Shown here: positions 25,427-33,870 of the stretch, piece by piece
Position numbering within the stretch: position 1 is the first letter of the stretch
How the letters are laid out: every line of letters starts with the position of its first letter
Source of the DNA: Haloarcula amylolytica JCM 13557
GTDB lineage: Archaea > Halobacteriota > Halobacteria > Halobacteriales > Haloarculaceae
Assembly: GCF_000336615.1 (NCBI RefSeq)
Contig: NZ_AOLW01000010.1
Coordinates: 222,497 to 268,215 of the forward strand
Direction: 5' to 3'
DNA length: 45,719 nt
Notes under the pieces: model-generated
What the model saw: the letters and a program-made list of their open reading frames with translations, nothing else
What the model was told of the DNA's origin: nothing
The model's database searches: none
Made by a program: the position numbers and the translations under genes

Positions 25427-26533
25427 TCATTCCGATTCGTCGACCAGCGTTTTGAGTTCCACCAGCCGCGGCAGTTCTGTGACGCCGCTAAGTACGACCA
25501 GGACAGACAACGTGTCCCGGTCTGGCGTCGGCATATCGCCGCTCCGCACCTCCGGTGACTGGAGTTCCTCCGTGAGCCATCGCCGCCCGTCGGTAACGGC
25601 ATCCCGGATCAACCACGCGGGCGGTCCGGCAAACACGGCAAGGGCTCTATCAACCGAATCCAGCTCGCACTGGGCCGTCAGTTTGCCGCGTACAGCGCGG
25701 CGAAGTGTCGTCTCGACGGCGTTGTATGCCTCGATTTCGTCGACGTCGTCCGAGTTGTCGCCGAGAAAACGGTTCTTGAGCTGGTCTATGACTGTCCCGT
25801 CACTGCCGCCATCGTCCGCTTGCAGGTCCTGACTGGCGTAGCCAAGCGTAGTGAAACCCGAGTCCGAGAGGGTGTTGATTATTTCGCTGGCGTCGACGAC
25901 ACTCTGGCCGACTGCGTCGGATGCCGTCGCCTCACCCGCTGCGAATAGGGCACCCAGCCGTGTCACGACAGTCTCGTTCAGCGTCTCGGCGGCCGTCTCG
26001 ACCGTCTGTCCGCTTCCGAGCCACGCTTCGTTGTCGAACAGTATCTGCCCGTCGACGGTCGCTTCCAGCGCTCGAAGTGCTTGGATGGTGTTGGCGGCTG
26101 CTTCGTCGTCCCTGCCGGCTGGTAGTACCGACAGGCAGTAGACCGGGATCGTGTAAATCTCTCTGAGGGCGTCGGCAATGTTGGCCGTAGCGCCACTGCC
26201 CGTCCCGCCCGCAAGTCCGGCCACGAGGACGAGAGCGTCGATATCGCTCGTTACCAGTTGGTCTATCGGCCGGCGCACTTCGAGCCGTTCGTCTTCGATG
26301 GCGGCAGTACCGTTCGTCCGGTCCCCGTTCGTTCCGGCCCCGTTTGTTTCGGAGAGTCCGAAGGCATGCCGCCGGTCGTCCGGAAGTGCGTCGAGTTCGT
26401 CGAGCGCTTCGGTGTCCGTATCGACGGCACAGGCCGCGCCGAGATACGTCGTCTCGCGGCGTTCGTTGTCCTGCCACAGCCGCTCGACGATCCGTCCCCC
26501 GGCACCACCGATTCCGACTGCCGCGACTCGCAT
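25427..26533 (-). CDS. CetZ-family tubulin-like GTPase
   Basis: A 368-residue archaeal tubulin/FtsZ superfamily protein of the CetZ group, which in haloarchaea controls cell shape and motility rather than division. It opens MRVAAVGIGGAGGRIVERLW (nucleotide-binding G-loop) and has the GTPase signature AGLAGGTGSGATAN, followed by YCLSVLPAG and LFDNEAWLGSG, matching CetZ rather than FtsZ. An insert around residues 63-75 is rich in N, G and T (ETNGAGTNGDRTNGT), probably a species-specific loop. A TATTAA element near 26560 (minus strand) is about 27 nt before the ATG, so it is probably leaderless. A divergent FAD monooxygenase gene lies to the right. Confidence 0.88.
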   Translation of the reverse strand: MRVAAVGIGGAGGRIVERLWQDNERRETTYLGAACAVDTDTEALDELDALPDDRRHAFGLSETNGAGTNGDRTNGTAAIEDERLEVRRPIDQLVTSDIDALVLVAGLAGGTGSGATANIADALREIYTIPVYCLSVLPAGRDDEAAANTIQALRALEATVDGQILFDNEAWLGSGQTVETAAETLNETVVTRLGALFAAGEATASDAVGQSVVDASEIINTLSDSGFTTLGYASQDLQADDGGSDGTVIDQLKNRFLGDNSDDVDEIEAYNAVETTLRRAVRGKLTAQCELDSVDRALAVFAGPPAWLIRDAVTDGRRWLTEELQSPEVRSGDMPTPDRDTLSVLVVLSGVTELPRLVELKTLVDESE

Positions 26534-26555
26534 ACGTCGTGTTTAGTGTCGGCTG

Positions 26556-26565
26556 ACATTAATAG
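26556..26565 (-). promoter_or_regulatory. Probable TATA element of the CetZ gene
   Basis: The minus-strand sequence CTATTAATGT is centred about 27 nt before the ATG at 26533. This is the expected place for an archaeal TATA box with a leaderless start. The motif is short, so confidence is moderate. Confidence 0.4.
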
Positions 26566-26729
26566 TCCGACTCGGTGCGAAGCAACCACTGGGACTTCGT
26601 AGTATGATGAGTTACAGCGGAAGCGACAGGGGAACTTCAGGAGCGCCTCTCGGGGCTGGTGTTCGGGAGCGATACTGTCATCGGTCGGTGGACCAGAGGC
26701 CTTTCGTACGGCAAGCGCTGAGAGGGGCC

Positions 26730-27878
26730 GTGTCACAGGACCTCGCCAACGAACCATCCGATTCCCTGTCCGTCACCATCTCCGGCGGGTCGATGGGCGG
26801 CCTGTTTACCGGCATCGCTCTCGACAATGCAGGCCACGACGTGACGGTCGCCGAGCAATCGGCCGGCGACCTCCGAAGTCGCGGCGGCGGCATCGTCGCC
26901 CAGCAGTCGATCCGACAGTTCCTCTCACGCCACGACATCGTCGACCCGGCGACCATCACCACCCGAGCCAGTGAGCGGCGGTTTCTGACTGCTGACGGCG
27001 ATGTACGGACGTCGACATCGGATTCGATGGTGTTCACCTCGTGGGACGCGGTCTACCGTCAATTGCGGGCGGCGTTCCCGGACGACCGGTACCACACCGG
27101 CCGGACTGTCACCGGTCTCAGGGCCACAGACGGCGCAGTTCGGTTCGCCGATGGGGACCGGACGGCGGCCGATCTGGTTGTCGCTGCCGACGGCGGGCAG
27201 TCGACGGCCCGTGCGCAACTGTTTCCCGAGACCGAACCGGAGTTTGCCGACTACGTCGCGTGGCGTGGTGTCGTCCCGGAGACTGACGTTTCGGACGCAG
27301 TCATCGACGCGTTCGACGGCCGTTTCACGTTTTATCAAGGGGAGCGGACGCTCATCCTCGCGTACTGTATCCCCGGCGGCGACGGAAGCACGGCTCCCGG
27401 TGACCGCCGTCTCAACTGGGTCTGGTACGACACACTCCGCGGGCGCGAGCGGGATATTATTTTCACTGACACGACAGGAGCGAGCCAGCAGTTCAGCGTG
27501 TCGCCGGGGCACCTCCAAAACCCGGTCGAAACGCGCCAGCGTGGGCGGGCGACAGAGATACTGCCGCCCGTGTTTGCCGACCTCGTGGCAACAACAGCAG
27601 CCCCCTTCGTGCAGGCGATTTACGACCTCAAGACCCCCCAGATGACAGTCGATAGGGTCTGTCTGCTCGGTGATGCGGCGTTCGTCGCCCGTCCACACAC
27701 TGCCGCTGGTACTGCGAAGGCGGCCAGCGACGCCGTTGAACTAAAAGCCGCTCTCGACCGCCACAGTTCGCTCGGAGATGCGCTGGCGTCATGGGACGAC
27801 GCCCGGACCGACTACGGAGAGCGTCTCGTTGCGCAAGGCAAGCGAATGGGCGACGAACGGTTATCCCTCGGGAGTTGA
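26730..27878 (+). CDS. FAD-dependent monooxygenase
   Basis: A 382-residue flavoprotein of the UbiH/PHBH aromatic hydroxylase class. Motifs are the dinucleotide fold VTISGGSMGGLFTGI (GGSMGG at 19-24), the DG motif LVVAADGGQSTAR, and the GD motif VCLLGDAAFVARPHTAAGTA, which binds the FAD ribityl chain. Such enzymes use NAD(P)H and oxygen to hydroxylate aromatic or polyketide-like substrates in the cytoplasm; this substrate is unknown. The frame is open to 26604, but residues before the GTG at 26730 look non-coding, and a GAGAGG site lies a few nt before that GTG. It is divergent from CetZ and monocistronic or paired with the UspA gene 121 nt downstream. Confidence 0.88.
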   Translation: MSQDLANEPSDSLSVTISGGSMGGLFTGIALDNAGHDVTVAEQSAGDLRSRGGGIVAQQSIRQFLSRHDIVDPATITTRASERRFLTADGDVRTSTSDSMVFTSWDAVYRQLRAAFPDDRYHTGRTVTGLRATDGAVRFADGDRTAADLVVAADGGQSTARAQLFPETEPEFADYVAWRGVVPETDVSDAVIDAFDGRFTFYQGERTLILAYCIPGGDGSTAPGDRRLNWVWYDTLRGRERDIIFTDTTGASQQFSVSPGHLQNPVETRQRGRATEILPPVFADLVATTAAPFVQAIYDLKTPQMTVDRVCLLGDAAFVARPHTAAGTAKAASDAVELKAALDRHSSLGDALASWDDARTDYGERLVAQGKRMGDERLSLGS

Positions 27879-27999
27879 TGGACTACCGTTCTGCGTGTCT
27901 CGGGTCTGGGTGCAGTACTGGCTCTTCGATTGCGGGCTGTCTTCTCGCGTCGTAAGAACGGACGGTATGTTACTTGTCTACGGCTCCGGTAATCAGCGT

Positions 28000-28509
28000 A
28001 TGACACTCGTTGTGCCGTTCGACGGCTCCGAACTGGCCGAGGCAGCACTCGTTCGGGCGACGGAGTTCGGCACTGTCTTCGAAGAGGACGTGTTGGCCGT
28101 CAGTGTCATTCGAAAGGGGAATGCCGAGTACGCCCGGGAACACGGCTGGATCGGGCCGAACGAAGAATTCGATCTGGAGACAGTCGTCACCTCGCTGCAC
28201 GAGCAGATGACGGATCTGTGTCCGAGTTCGGATTTCCGACATACAGTCGTGGATCGGTACGCGCCGGCCGGGTCGGTGGCGAAAGCCATCCGCAAGATGG
28301 CCAAGAGAGAAGACGCATCAATGGTATTCATCGGGAGCGAAAACGCCGGCCATCTCGTCACGAGCATCAGCAGTGTCGGCGGGTCGATCGCCTCGGACGA
28401 CGCCTACGACGTCGTCATCGTCCGCCATCGGAACCCGTCCAAGATCGCTCAACTCAGGAACACGTCTCCGCACAGACAATCGAAATCCGATTTTTATCTC
28501 CCGGAGTAG
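28000..28509 (+). CDS. Universal stress protein (UspA) family
   Basis: A 169-residue single Usp domain: MTLVVPFDGSELAEAAL at the N-terminus, then a helical middle and APAGSVAKAIRKMAKREDAS before MVFIGSENAGHLVTSI and VVIVRH at the end. The usual ATP-binding G-2x-G-9x-G(S/T) pattern is only partly kept (GSENAGHL), so it may not bind ATP. A longer start at 27967 adds 11 residues; the ATG at 28000 gives the standard opening strand. The C-terminal tail after VIVRHR is a basic extension of about 25 residues not typical of the family. It lies just upstream of the dyad at 28535 and could be divergent in role from the molybdoenzyme operon. Confidence 0.88.
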   Translation: MTLVVPFDGSELAEAALVRATEFGTVFEEDVLAVSVIRKGNAEYAREHGWIGPNEEFDLETVVTSLHEQMTDLCPSSDFRHTVVDRYAPAGSVAKAIRKMAKREDASMVFIGSENAGHLVTSISSVGGSIASDDAYDVVIVRHRNPSKIAQLRNTSPHRQSKSDFYLPE

Positions 28510-28534
28510 GTACCGATAGTCTTCGACAAGTCAA

Positions 28535-28611
28535 TACTGTTGGCTGTAACTATTTTAAGATATTCGCCACCCCGGGTGGCGAAATTCTTTACAGACTTAC
28601 AGCCGACAGTA
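28535..28611 (+). promoter_or_regulatory. Nested 77-bp dyad and promoter upstream of the molybdoenzyme operon
   Basis: Two inverted repeats share one centre at 28573. The inner one has perfect 10-bp arms, TTCGCCACCC and GGGTGGCGAA (28563-28572 and 28574-28583, one C between). The outer one has 15-bp arms, TACTGTTGGCTGTAA (28535-28549) and TTACAGCCGACAGTA (28597-28611), 14 of 15 paired. A TATA-like TATTTTAAG (28551-28559) lies between the left arms. This fits a promoter with operators for a dimeric or tetrameric regulator of anaerobic respiration, with a start near 28580 and a leader of about 180 nt. A folded RNA is the alternative. The remaining leader to 28764 has no other gene. Confidence 0.6.
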
Positions 28612-28764
28612 AAGTATTGAAAACAGAAGCCCGTCCTTGGACCCTTTTTCGCCGAATATCTTCGTGCCCCGTCTCACCAATTGGGAACCTGTGGTATTGT
28701 TCATTTAGCAATAGCCGTGGGTACCCGACATGCAGATACGCGCTGTCCAACGGAGTGATGTCCG

Positions 28765-31700
28765 GTGAAGCTGTCACGGCGCGACTTCCTGACCGCAGCG
28801 GGCGCTGGGACGGTCGGTGCGCTCGCCGAAGGAGCATGGGGCGCGACACAGTCCACGGAACCCATAACGAGCGTGGACAACCCGCTCAAGTCCTATCCGA
28901 ACCGGGACTGGGAGCAGGTGTACCACGACATCTACGCCTACGACGAGGTGGACTGGACGGTGTGTCACCCCAACTGCACCCAGTCGTGTGCGCTGAACTT
29001 CTACATGAAAAACGGGGTCCCGATACGGGCCGAGCAGGTGTATCACAACGAGGAGCCCTCGGTCGGCCCGTCGGGCTACGAGGACGCCGGCGTCAGTCAG
29101 CACTGGAACCCCCGTGGCTGTATGAAGGGGCTCTCCCTGCACCGCCGGACGTTCGAGCCATCGCGCATCAAGTACCCGATGGTCCGCAAGGGGTGGGACC
29201 CCGAGGACCCCAACCCCGAGGGCCGCGGCGAGGACGAGTTCGAGCGCGTCTCCTGGGACGAGGCCATCGACCTCATCGCCGAGAAGATGGCGAACTTGGA
29301 AGACAACAAGCGGTTCCACATCTTCAACGCCATCAAATGCGACGGGCTGTTCACCCGGCACGGCTCGGGCCGCCGACTGGCGTCCATCTTCGGCGGCTGT
29401 GAATGGACCGAGTACGACTGGTACGCCGACCTGCCGCCGGGCCACGTCATCACAACGGGGTATCAGACCTCCGACTCCGACGCCGTCGCCTGGCGGAAGG
29501 CCGATTATACCATCATTCAAGGGAAGAACCTCATCCACAACAAACTCGCGGACAACCACTTCTTGCAGGAGACCCGCGAACGCGGTGGGAAGATGGTCGG
29601 CGTCTACCCCGACTACTCGCCGACGGTCCAGAAGTGCGACCGGTGGCTCCCGATCCGCCCCGGGAGCGACCCGGCGTTCGCCCTTGGCATGGCCCACGTC
29701 ATCATGGCCGAGGAACTGTACGACGCCGAGTTCATGCGGAAGTTCACGAGTCTTCCCCTACTCATCCGGGAGGACACGGGCAAATACCTTCGCGCACACG
29801 AGGTGTTCGAGGACGTCGAACCGCCCGCGGAGGACCTCGACGAGCAGCACGAGCACAACGACTGGGGCGACTTCGTGGTGCTGGGTGAGGACGGCCAGCC
29901 CGTAGCGATGACCCGCGAGGAGGTCGGCGAGGAGATGCCGACCACGCCGCAGCTAGACGTCGACAGCGAGGTGGCACTGACCGACGGCTCGACCGTTGCC
30001 GTCAGGAGCGACTTCGCCCGCCAGCGGGACAACATCATCGAGAACTACGATCCGGAGACGGTCGAGGACATCACCACGATTCCGGCGGACAAGCTCGCCC
30101 AGACGGCGCGGGAGTTCGCCGACGCCGAGAAGGGTCAGTGGTTCACCGGCGAAGGGATCAACCACTGGTTCCACTCCAACGACGCGCTCCAGCGGGCGGT
30201 GTTCCTCGTCCAGGCGATGCTTGGCAACATCGGCGACGCCGGCCAGGGATACTACAACTACTCCGGCCAGTACAAGATCGAACTGCTGGACGGCTACCCC
30301 CACTACGTCAACCCGGACGGCAACGCCGCCCACGGGATGTATCCGGGCTACGCCTTCGCCTTCTTCGGCGGCGAGAAACTCGATCCCCACGAGATTCGCG
30401 GCGACTTCGACCGCGAGATGGACCTCGTCCCGCAGGGCGACGCCGAGGAGCCGGTGATGCCGGAGAACGCGGGGTCGTACACGATGTCCAAGCCGTCGAT
30501 CCTGTGGACGATGAACTGCAACCTCCTGAACCAGACCAAGCATCAGGAGCACGTCATTGAGAACTTCGTCAAGCACCCCGACACCGAGAACGACCTGTTC
30601 GTCGTCTCGGACATGCATATGACCTACTCCGCCCGGCACGCCGACATCGTGCTCCCCGTGCCGTCTTGGCTGGAGTGTGACTACCCCGACATCACAGTCG
30701 GGCCGGAGAACCCCTTCGTCCAGATGGACCACGGCGTGATGGACCCCATCTACGACACCAAACAAGACGGGGAAGCCGTCGCGATGGTGGCCGAGAAACT
30801 GGACGAGAAGATTCCGCCCGAGGAGCGAAACGTCGACTCCTACCGGTCGTACTTCGAGGAGTTCCTGGAGGAAGACGGCGACGTGACCAACTACATTCAG
30901 GAGACCTTCGACCGCGGGATGACGACCCAGAGCATCGACGTCGAGGACCTGGAGGACGGCCCCGAACGGCTTGACCTGAAGACCTATCCGCGGATTCCGT
31001 TCTACTCGCAGGTCCACGAGGACCGGCCGTTCTACACGAAAACCGGCCGGATGGAGTTCCACAAGGAGGAAGACCGGTTCATCGAACTCGGCCGGGACGA
31101 CATCGACCACGTCGAGAGCGTCGAGGGGACTCCCTACGGCGTGAACAAGAAGTGGGACGAGGCCAAGGACGAGGAGAACCCGCTGTATCACGACGAGGGC
31201 AACCAGTTCTACTACAACACCCCACACCCGAAGTACCGGACCCACTCCTCGTGGGGGATGACCGACTGGAACCTCATCTGGGCCTCGCGTGACTTCGGCA
31301 GCGTCAGCGGCGATCCGGAGGGGACCGACCGCCTCGTCGACGACTTCTCGTTCCCCACCGGCGACGGCGAGTCCGAAGACGTCGCGCCGCTCGGTGAGGC
31401 GTTCGTCGAGATGCATCCCAGCGACGCCGAGAACATCGACGTGGAGAACGGCGACTACGTCCGTATCACCGGCAAGCGCGGCGACCTCGTCGTCAGAGCG
31501 ATGGTCAGCGAGCGCCAGCGTCCGCGGTCAGCCGGCGACATGGGGCAGTTGACGCTGTGGCACGGCTGGTGGCCCCAGCACTTCCCCGACGACGAGGCCG
31601 ACGAGGACGGCGTCAAGGGGTACAACACGATTACCAACATCTGGCTCGACCCGCTGCAGGAGACCGACGACCTCGTCCACAAGGCGGTGTTCGGCGACCC

Positions 31701-31959
31701 GAACGTCTCCGACATCGTCGACGAGGACATCGCCTGGCACGGGGCGGAACTGGAACACGGTTACGAGGAGACGGTGTGGGCCCCGACGGGGACCAACCGG
31801 GACGACCTCGTGGATGTCGAGAAGTACGAGGAAGCGGACTGGTGGCCCGGCGACGCCCGCCGGGACGACCTCGTCGAGGACTACATCGGCGGGTCACTGC
31901 AGCCCAGCGGCAGCGGCTCTGGTAGTACCGGGACATCGACCCCAGGAGGCGACGACTGA
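28765..31959 (+). CDS. Type II DMSO reductase-family molybdopterin catalytic subunit
   Basis: The 1064-residue catalytic subunit of an exported molybdoenzyme in the NarG/DdhA/SerA/EbdA/PcrA group. A Tat signal opens the protein (LSRRDFLTAAGAGTVGALAE). The N-terminal [4Fe-4S] ligands are C67, C71, C75 and C119; NarG has histidine where C67 stands. The motif YDWYADLPP holds D222, the likely molybdenum ligand that defines type II enzymes, and PDYSPT follows in the cofactor region. The C-terminal dinucleotide-binding domain is present, then a Ser/Gly/Thr-rich tail of about 20 residues. It could reduce nitrate, selenate, chlorate or DMSO or oxidise DMS or hydrocarbons; the sequence does not decide. 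GTG start at 28765; TGATG overlap with the B gene. Confidence 0.9.
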   Translation: MKLSRRDFLTAAGAGTVGALAEGAWGATQSTEPITSVDNPLKSYPNRDWEQVYHDIYAYDEVDWTVCHPNCTQSCALNFYMKNGVPIRAEQVYHNEEPSVGPSGYEDAGVSQHWNPRGCMKGLSLHRRTFEPSRIKYPMVRKGWDPEDPNPEGRGEDEFERVSWDEAIDLIAEKMANLEDNKRFHIFNAIKCDGLFTRHGSGRRLASIFGGCEWTEYDWYADLPPGHVITTGYQTSDSDAVAWRKADYTIIQGKNLIHNKLADNHFLQETRERGGKMVGVYPDYSPTVQKCDRWLPIRPGSDPAFALGMAHVIMAEELYDAEFMRKFTSLPLLIREDTGKYLRAHEVFEDVEPPAEDLDEQHEHNDWGDFVVLGEDGQPVAMTREEVGEEMPTTPQLDVDSEVALTDGSTVAVRSDFARQRDNIIENYDPETVEDITTIPADKLAQTAREFADAEKGQWFTGEGINHWFHSNDALQRAVFLVQAMLGNIGDAGQGYYNYSGQYKIELLDGYPHYVNPDGNAAHGMYPGYAFAFFGGEKLDPHEIRGDFDREMDLVPQGDAEEPVMPENAGSYTMSKPSILWTMNCNLLNQTKHQEHVIENFVKHPDTENDLFVVSDMHMTYSARHADIVLPVPSWLECDYPDITVGPENPFVQMDHGVMDPIYDTKQDGEAVAMVAEKLDEKIPPEERNVDSYRSYFEEFLEEDGDVTNYIQETFDRGMTTQSIDVEDLEDGPERLDLKTYPRIPFYSQVHEDRPFYTKTGRMEFHKEEDRFIELGRDDIDHVESVEGTPYGVNKKWDEAKDEENPLYHDEGNQFYYNTPHPKYRTHSSWGMTDWNLIWASRDFGSVSGDPEGTDRLVDDFSFPTGDGESEDVAPLGEAFVEMHPSDAENIDVENGDYVRITGKRGDLVVRAMVSERQRPRSAGDMGQLTLWHGWWPQHFPDDEADEDGVKGYNTITNIWLDPLQETDDLVHKAVFGDPNVSDIVDEDIAWHGAELEHGYEETVWAPTGTNRDDLVDVEKYEEADWWPGDARRDDLVEDYIGGSLQPSGSGSGSTGTSTPGGDD

Positions 31960-33140
31960 TGGCACAAACGTACAACCCACAACTCGGCCGTGAGCACAGT
32001 TATCCATACGAACACCGCGAGGAGGAGCGGGACTACCACTGGGGGATGGTCATCAACACGAACCGGTGTATCAACTGCAACACCTGCTCGTTTGCCTGTA
32101 AGTCCACCTGGACCAGCGGCGAGGGCGAGGAGTATATGTGGTGGATGAACGTCGAGACCGAGCCCTACGGCGGCTACCCGATGGGCTGGGACATGCGGTT
32201 GCTCGACGACCTGGAGGCTGACCAGACCATCTTCGACGCCGCCGAGAACGGCGAAAAGGTCCGCGGCTACATCGCCGAGAAGCAGGCCTGGGAGTACCCC
32301 GCGCTGGGCGACGACCAGGTCCACGGGGAGTACCCCGAAGGCGAGGTCGTCGAGTCCGACCTGGAGAACGACGAGTACCACGACATCTGGCAGTTCTACC
32401 TCCCGCGGCTCTGTAACCACTGCAAGAACCCCGCCTGTCTGGCGGCCTGCCCGCGGAAAGCCATCTACAAGCGCGAAGAGGACGGCATCGTCCTGCTGGA
32501 CCAGGAGCGCTGTCGCGGCTACCGCCGCTGCGTGAAGGCCTGTCCGTACCACAAGCCGATGTACAACCCCGAAACGGGCGTCACCGAGAAGCCCGTCGGC
32601 TGCTACCCCCGCATCGAGGAGGGGAACGTCCCGCGGTGTGTCTCCTCCTGTATCGGGAAGACGCGGCTCCACGGCAACATCAACCGCGGGCCGGACGCCG
32701 GGCCGGCGGGGGGCAAGTCCTCCGCCGCGTCGGGGCGTTCGCCGATCAACTACCTCGTCCACTCCGACGAGAAGGTGGCCCTGCCGCTGTACCCGCAGTT
32801 CGGGACCCAGCCGCAGGTGTTCTACATGCCCCCCTACCACGTCCCGCCGGAGTTCCTGACCCAGATGTTCACGCCCAACACCGAGGTCAAGGAAAACGAG
32901 TGGCCCGGCGACACCTACGAGGAGTCGGTCCGCATCGTCCAGGAGCGGGCTCGCAACCCCAGCCACGAGGTGCTGGGCATCCTCCAGCTGTTCGGCGCGA
33001 CGACGCGGCTCATCGAGACCTACAACGTCAAGGAGAACCGCGTGAAGGGATGGGACCGCAACGGCGAGAAGGTCGTCGACGTGCCCATCGAGGAGCCCAT
33101 GGAGGTCCGCGAGGGCGAACAGTGGACCAACCAGCCCTGA
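31959..33140 (+). CDS. Type II molybdoenzyme Fe-S (beta) subunit
   Basis: A 393-residue electron-transfer subunit like NarH/DdhB. Four cysteine groups are seen: C37/40/43/47, C152/155/160/164, C185/191/195 with Y188 where a fourth Cys would be (marking a [3Fe-4S] cluster), and C215/227/231. In NarH the last group begins C-x2-C; here P212 (EKPVGCYPR) replaces the first Cys, so one cluster may lack a ligand. It passes electrons between the catalytic and heme-b subunits. It has no signal peptide and would be co-exported with the Tat-bearing A subunit. The start overlaps the A stop by 1 nt. Confidence 0.92.
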   Translation: MAQTYNPQLGREHSYPYEHREEERDYHWGMVINTNRCINCNTCSFACKSTWTSGEGEEYMWWMNVETEPYGGYPMGWDMRLLDDLEADQTIFDAAENGEKVRGYIAEKQAWEYPALGDDQVHGEYPEGEVVESDLENDEYHDIWQFYLPRLCNHCKNPACLAACPRKAIYKREEDGIVLLDQERCRGYRRCVKACPYHKPMYNPETGVTEKPVGCYPRIEEGNVPRCVSSCIGKTRLHGNINRGPDAGPAGGKSSAASGRSPINYLVHSDEKVALPLYPQFGTQPQVFYMPPYHVPPEFLTQMFTPNTEVKENEWPGDTYEESVRIVQERARNPSHEVLGILQLFGATTRLIETYNVKENRVKGWDRNGEKVVDVPIEEPMEVREGEQWTNQP

Positions 33141-33150
33141 GGTGCGTACA

Positions 33151-33870
33151 ATGAACAACACGCCACACCACCACACGCGACGCGCTGCACTGTACGGGTT
33201 CGCCGCGACGGTCTTCCAGTACCCTGACGAGGCCGTCATCGCCGATCTGCAGGACGATGAGGTACAGGACGCCGTTCGACAGGCCGGGGCCGAACTCGGC
33301 CTTGAAACCGAAGTCGACGCACTGCTGGACGCGCTGGACGGTGTCGACCGCGACTCGCTGGAACCGGCGTACAACCGGCTGTTCGGCCTGCCGGGCGACG
33401 GCGGGACCTACCCGGTCGTCCCCTACGAGGCCCACTACACCACCGGCGACGAGGTCAACGAGAGCCAGCGCCGCATCGCCACGGTCGTCGGCCTGCTGGA
33501 GGAGTTCGGCCTCGAAATCAGCGACGAGTTCGACGAGCGCCACGACCACGTCACCGTCGAACTGGAGCTGCTACAGGTGCTGGCCGCACAGCGGGCGGTC
33601 GCCCTCGACGGCGGCGACGACGAGACGGCCGTTCGCCTCGCACGAGCGGGTGCGACGGTGCTGGACGAGCATCTCGGCGACTTCATCCCCGCGTTCGCCC
33701 ATCGGGTCCGGGAGACCGTGAACGGCGGCGGCAGTTCCGACCGAGACGTGCCCGAGGCGAGCGCCGTCTACGCCGCCGCCGCGGACTTAGCGGCGGCCCT
33801 CATCGAGTTCGACGAGGCGAGCCATCCCGACCCGGTCTCGCCCGGAACGGGGGTGAGAGCCGATGGTTAA
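33151..33870 (+). CDS. TorD/NarJ-like molybdoenzyme assembly chaperone
   Basis: A 239-residue soluble helical protein of the TorD/DmsD/NarJ type. It has ALYGFAATVFQYPDEAVI at the N-terminus, LEPAYNRLFGLPGDGG and YPVVPYEAHYTTGDEVN (the Y-x(2)LF and PYE-type motifs of the family), then DHVTVELELLQVL (the H-x-x-x-E-L-x-F/L helix). It binds the catalytic subunit before export and helps insert the molybdenum cofactor. The ATG at 33151 is 10 nt after the B stop with GAGGTG just before it; the frame is open to a GTG at 33142. It sits between B and C genes, the order A-B-D-C seen in ddh, ser and clr operons. It overlaps the next gene by 8 nt. Confidence 0.85.
   Translation: MNNTPHHHTRRAALYGFAATVFQYPDEAVIADLQDDEVQDAVRQAGAELGLETEVDALLDALDGVDRDSLEPAYNRLFGLPGDGGTYPVVPYEAHYTTGDEVNESQRRIATVVGLLEEFGLEISDEFDERHDHVTVELELLQVLAAQRAVALDGGDDETAVRLARAGATVLDEHLGDFIPAFAHRVRETVNGGGSSDRDVPEASAVYAAAADLAAALIEFDEASHPDPVSPGTGVRADG

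Noticed and set aside
28563-28583. Inner palindrome as a transcription terminator of the UspA gene
   Set aside because: No T-run follows, it overlaps a TATA-like box and shares a centre with a larger dyad before an operon; an operator or leader structure fits better.
29953-33374. Minus-strand frames of about 490 codons opposite the molybdoenzyme A and B genes
   Set aside because: Repetitive V/L/D/R-rich sequence with no domain; perfect antisense of conserved Fe-S and molybdenum motifs.
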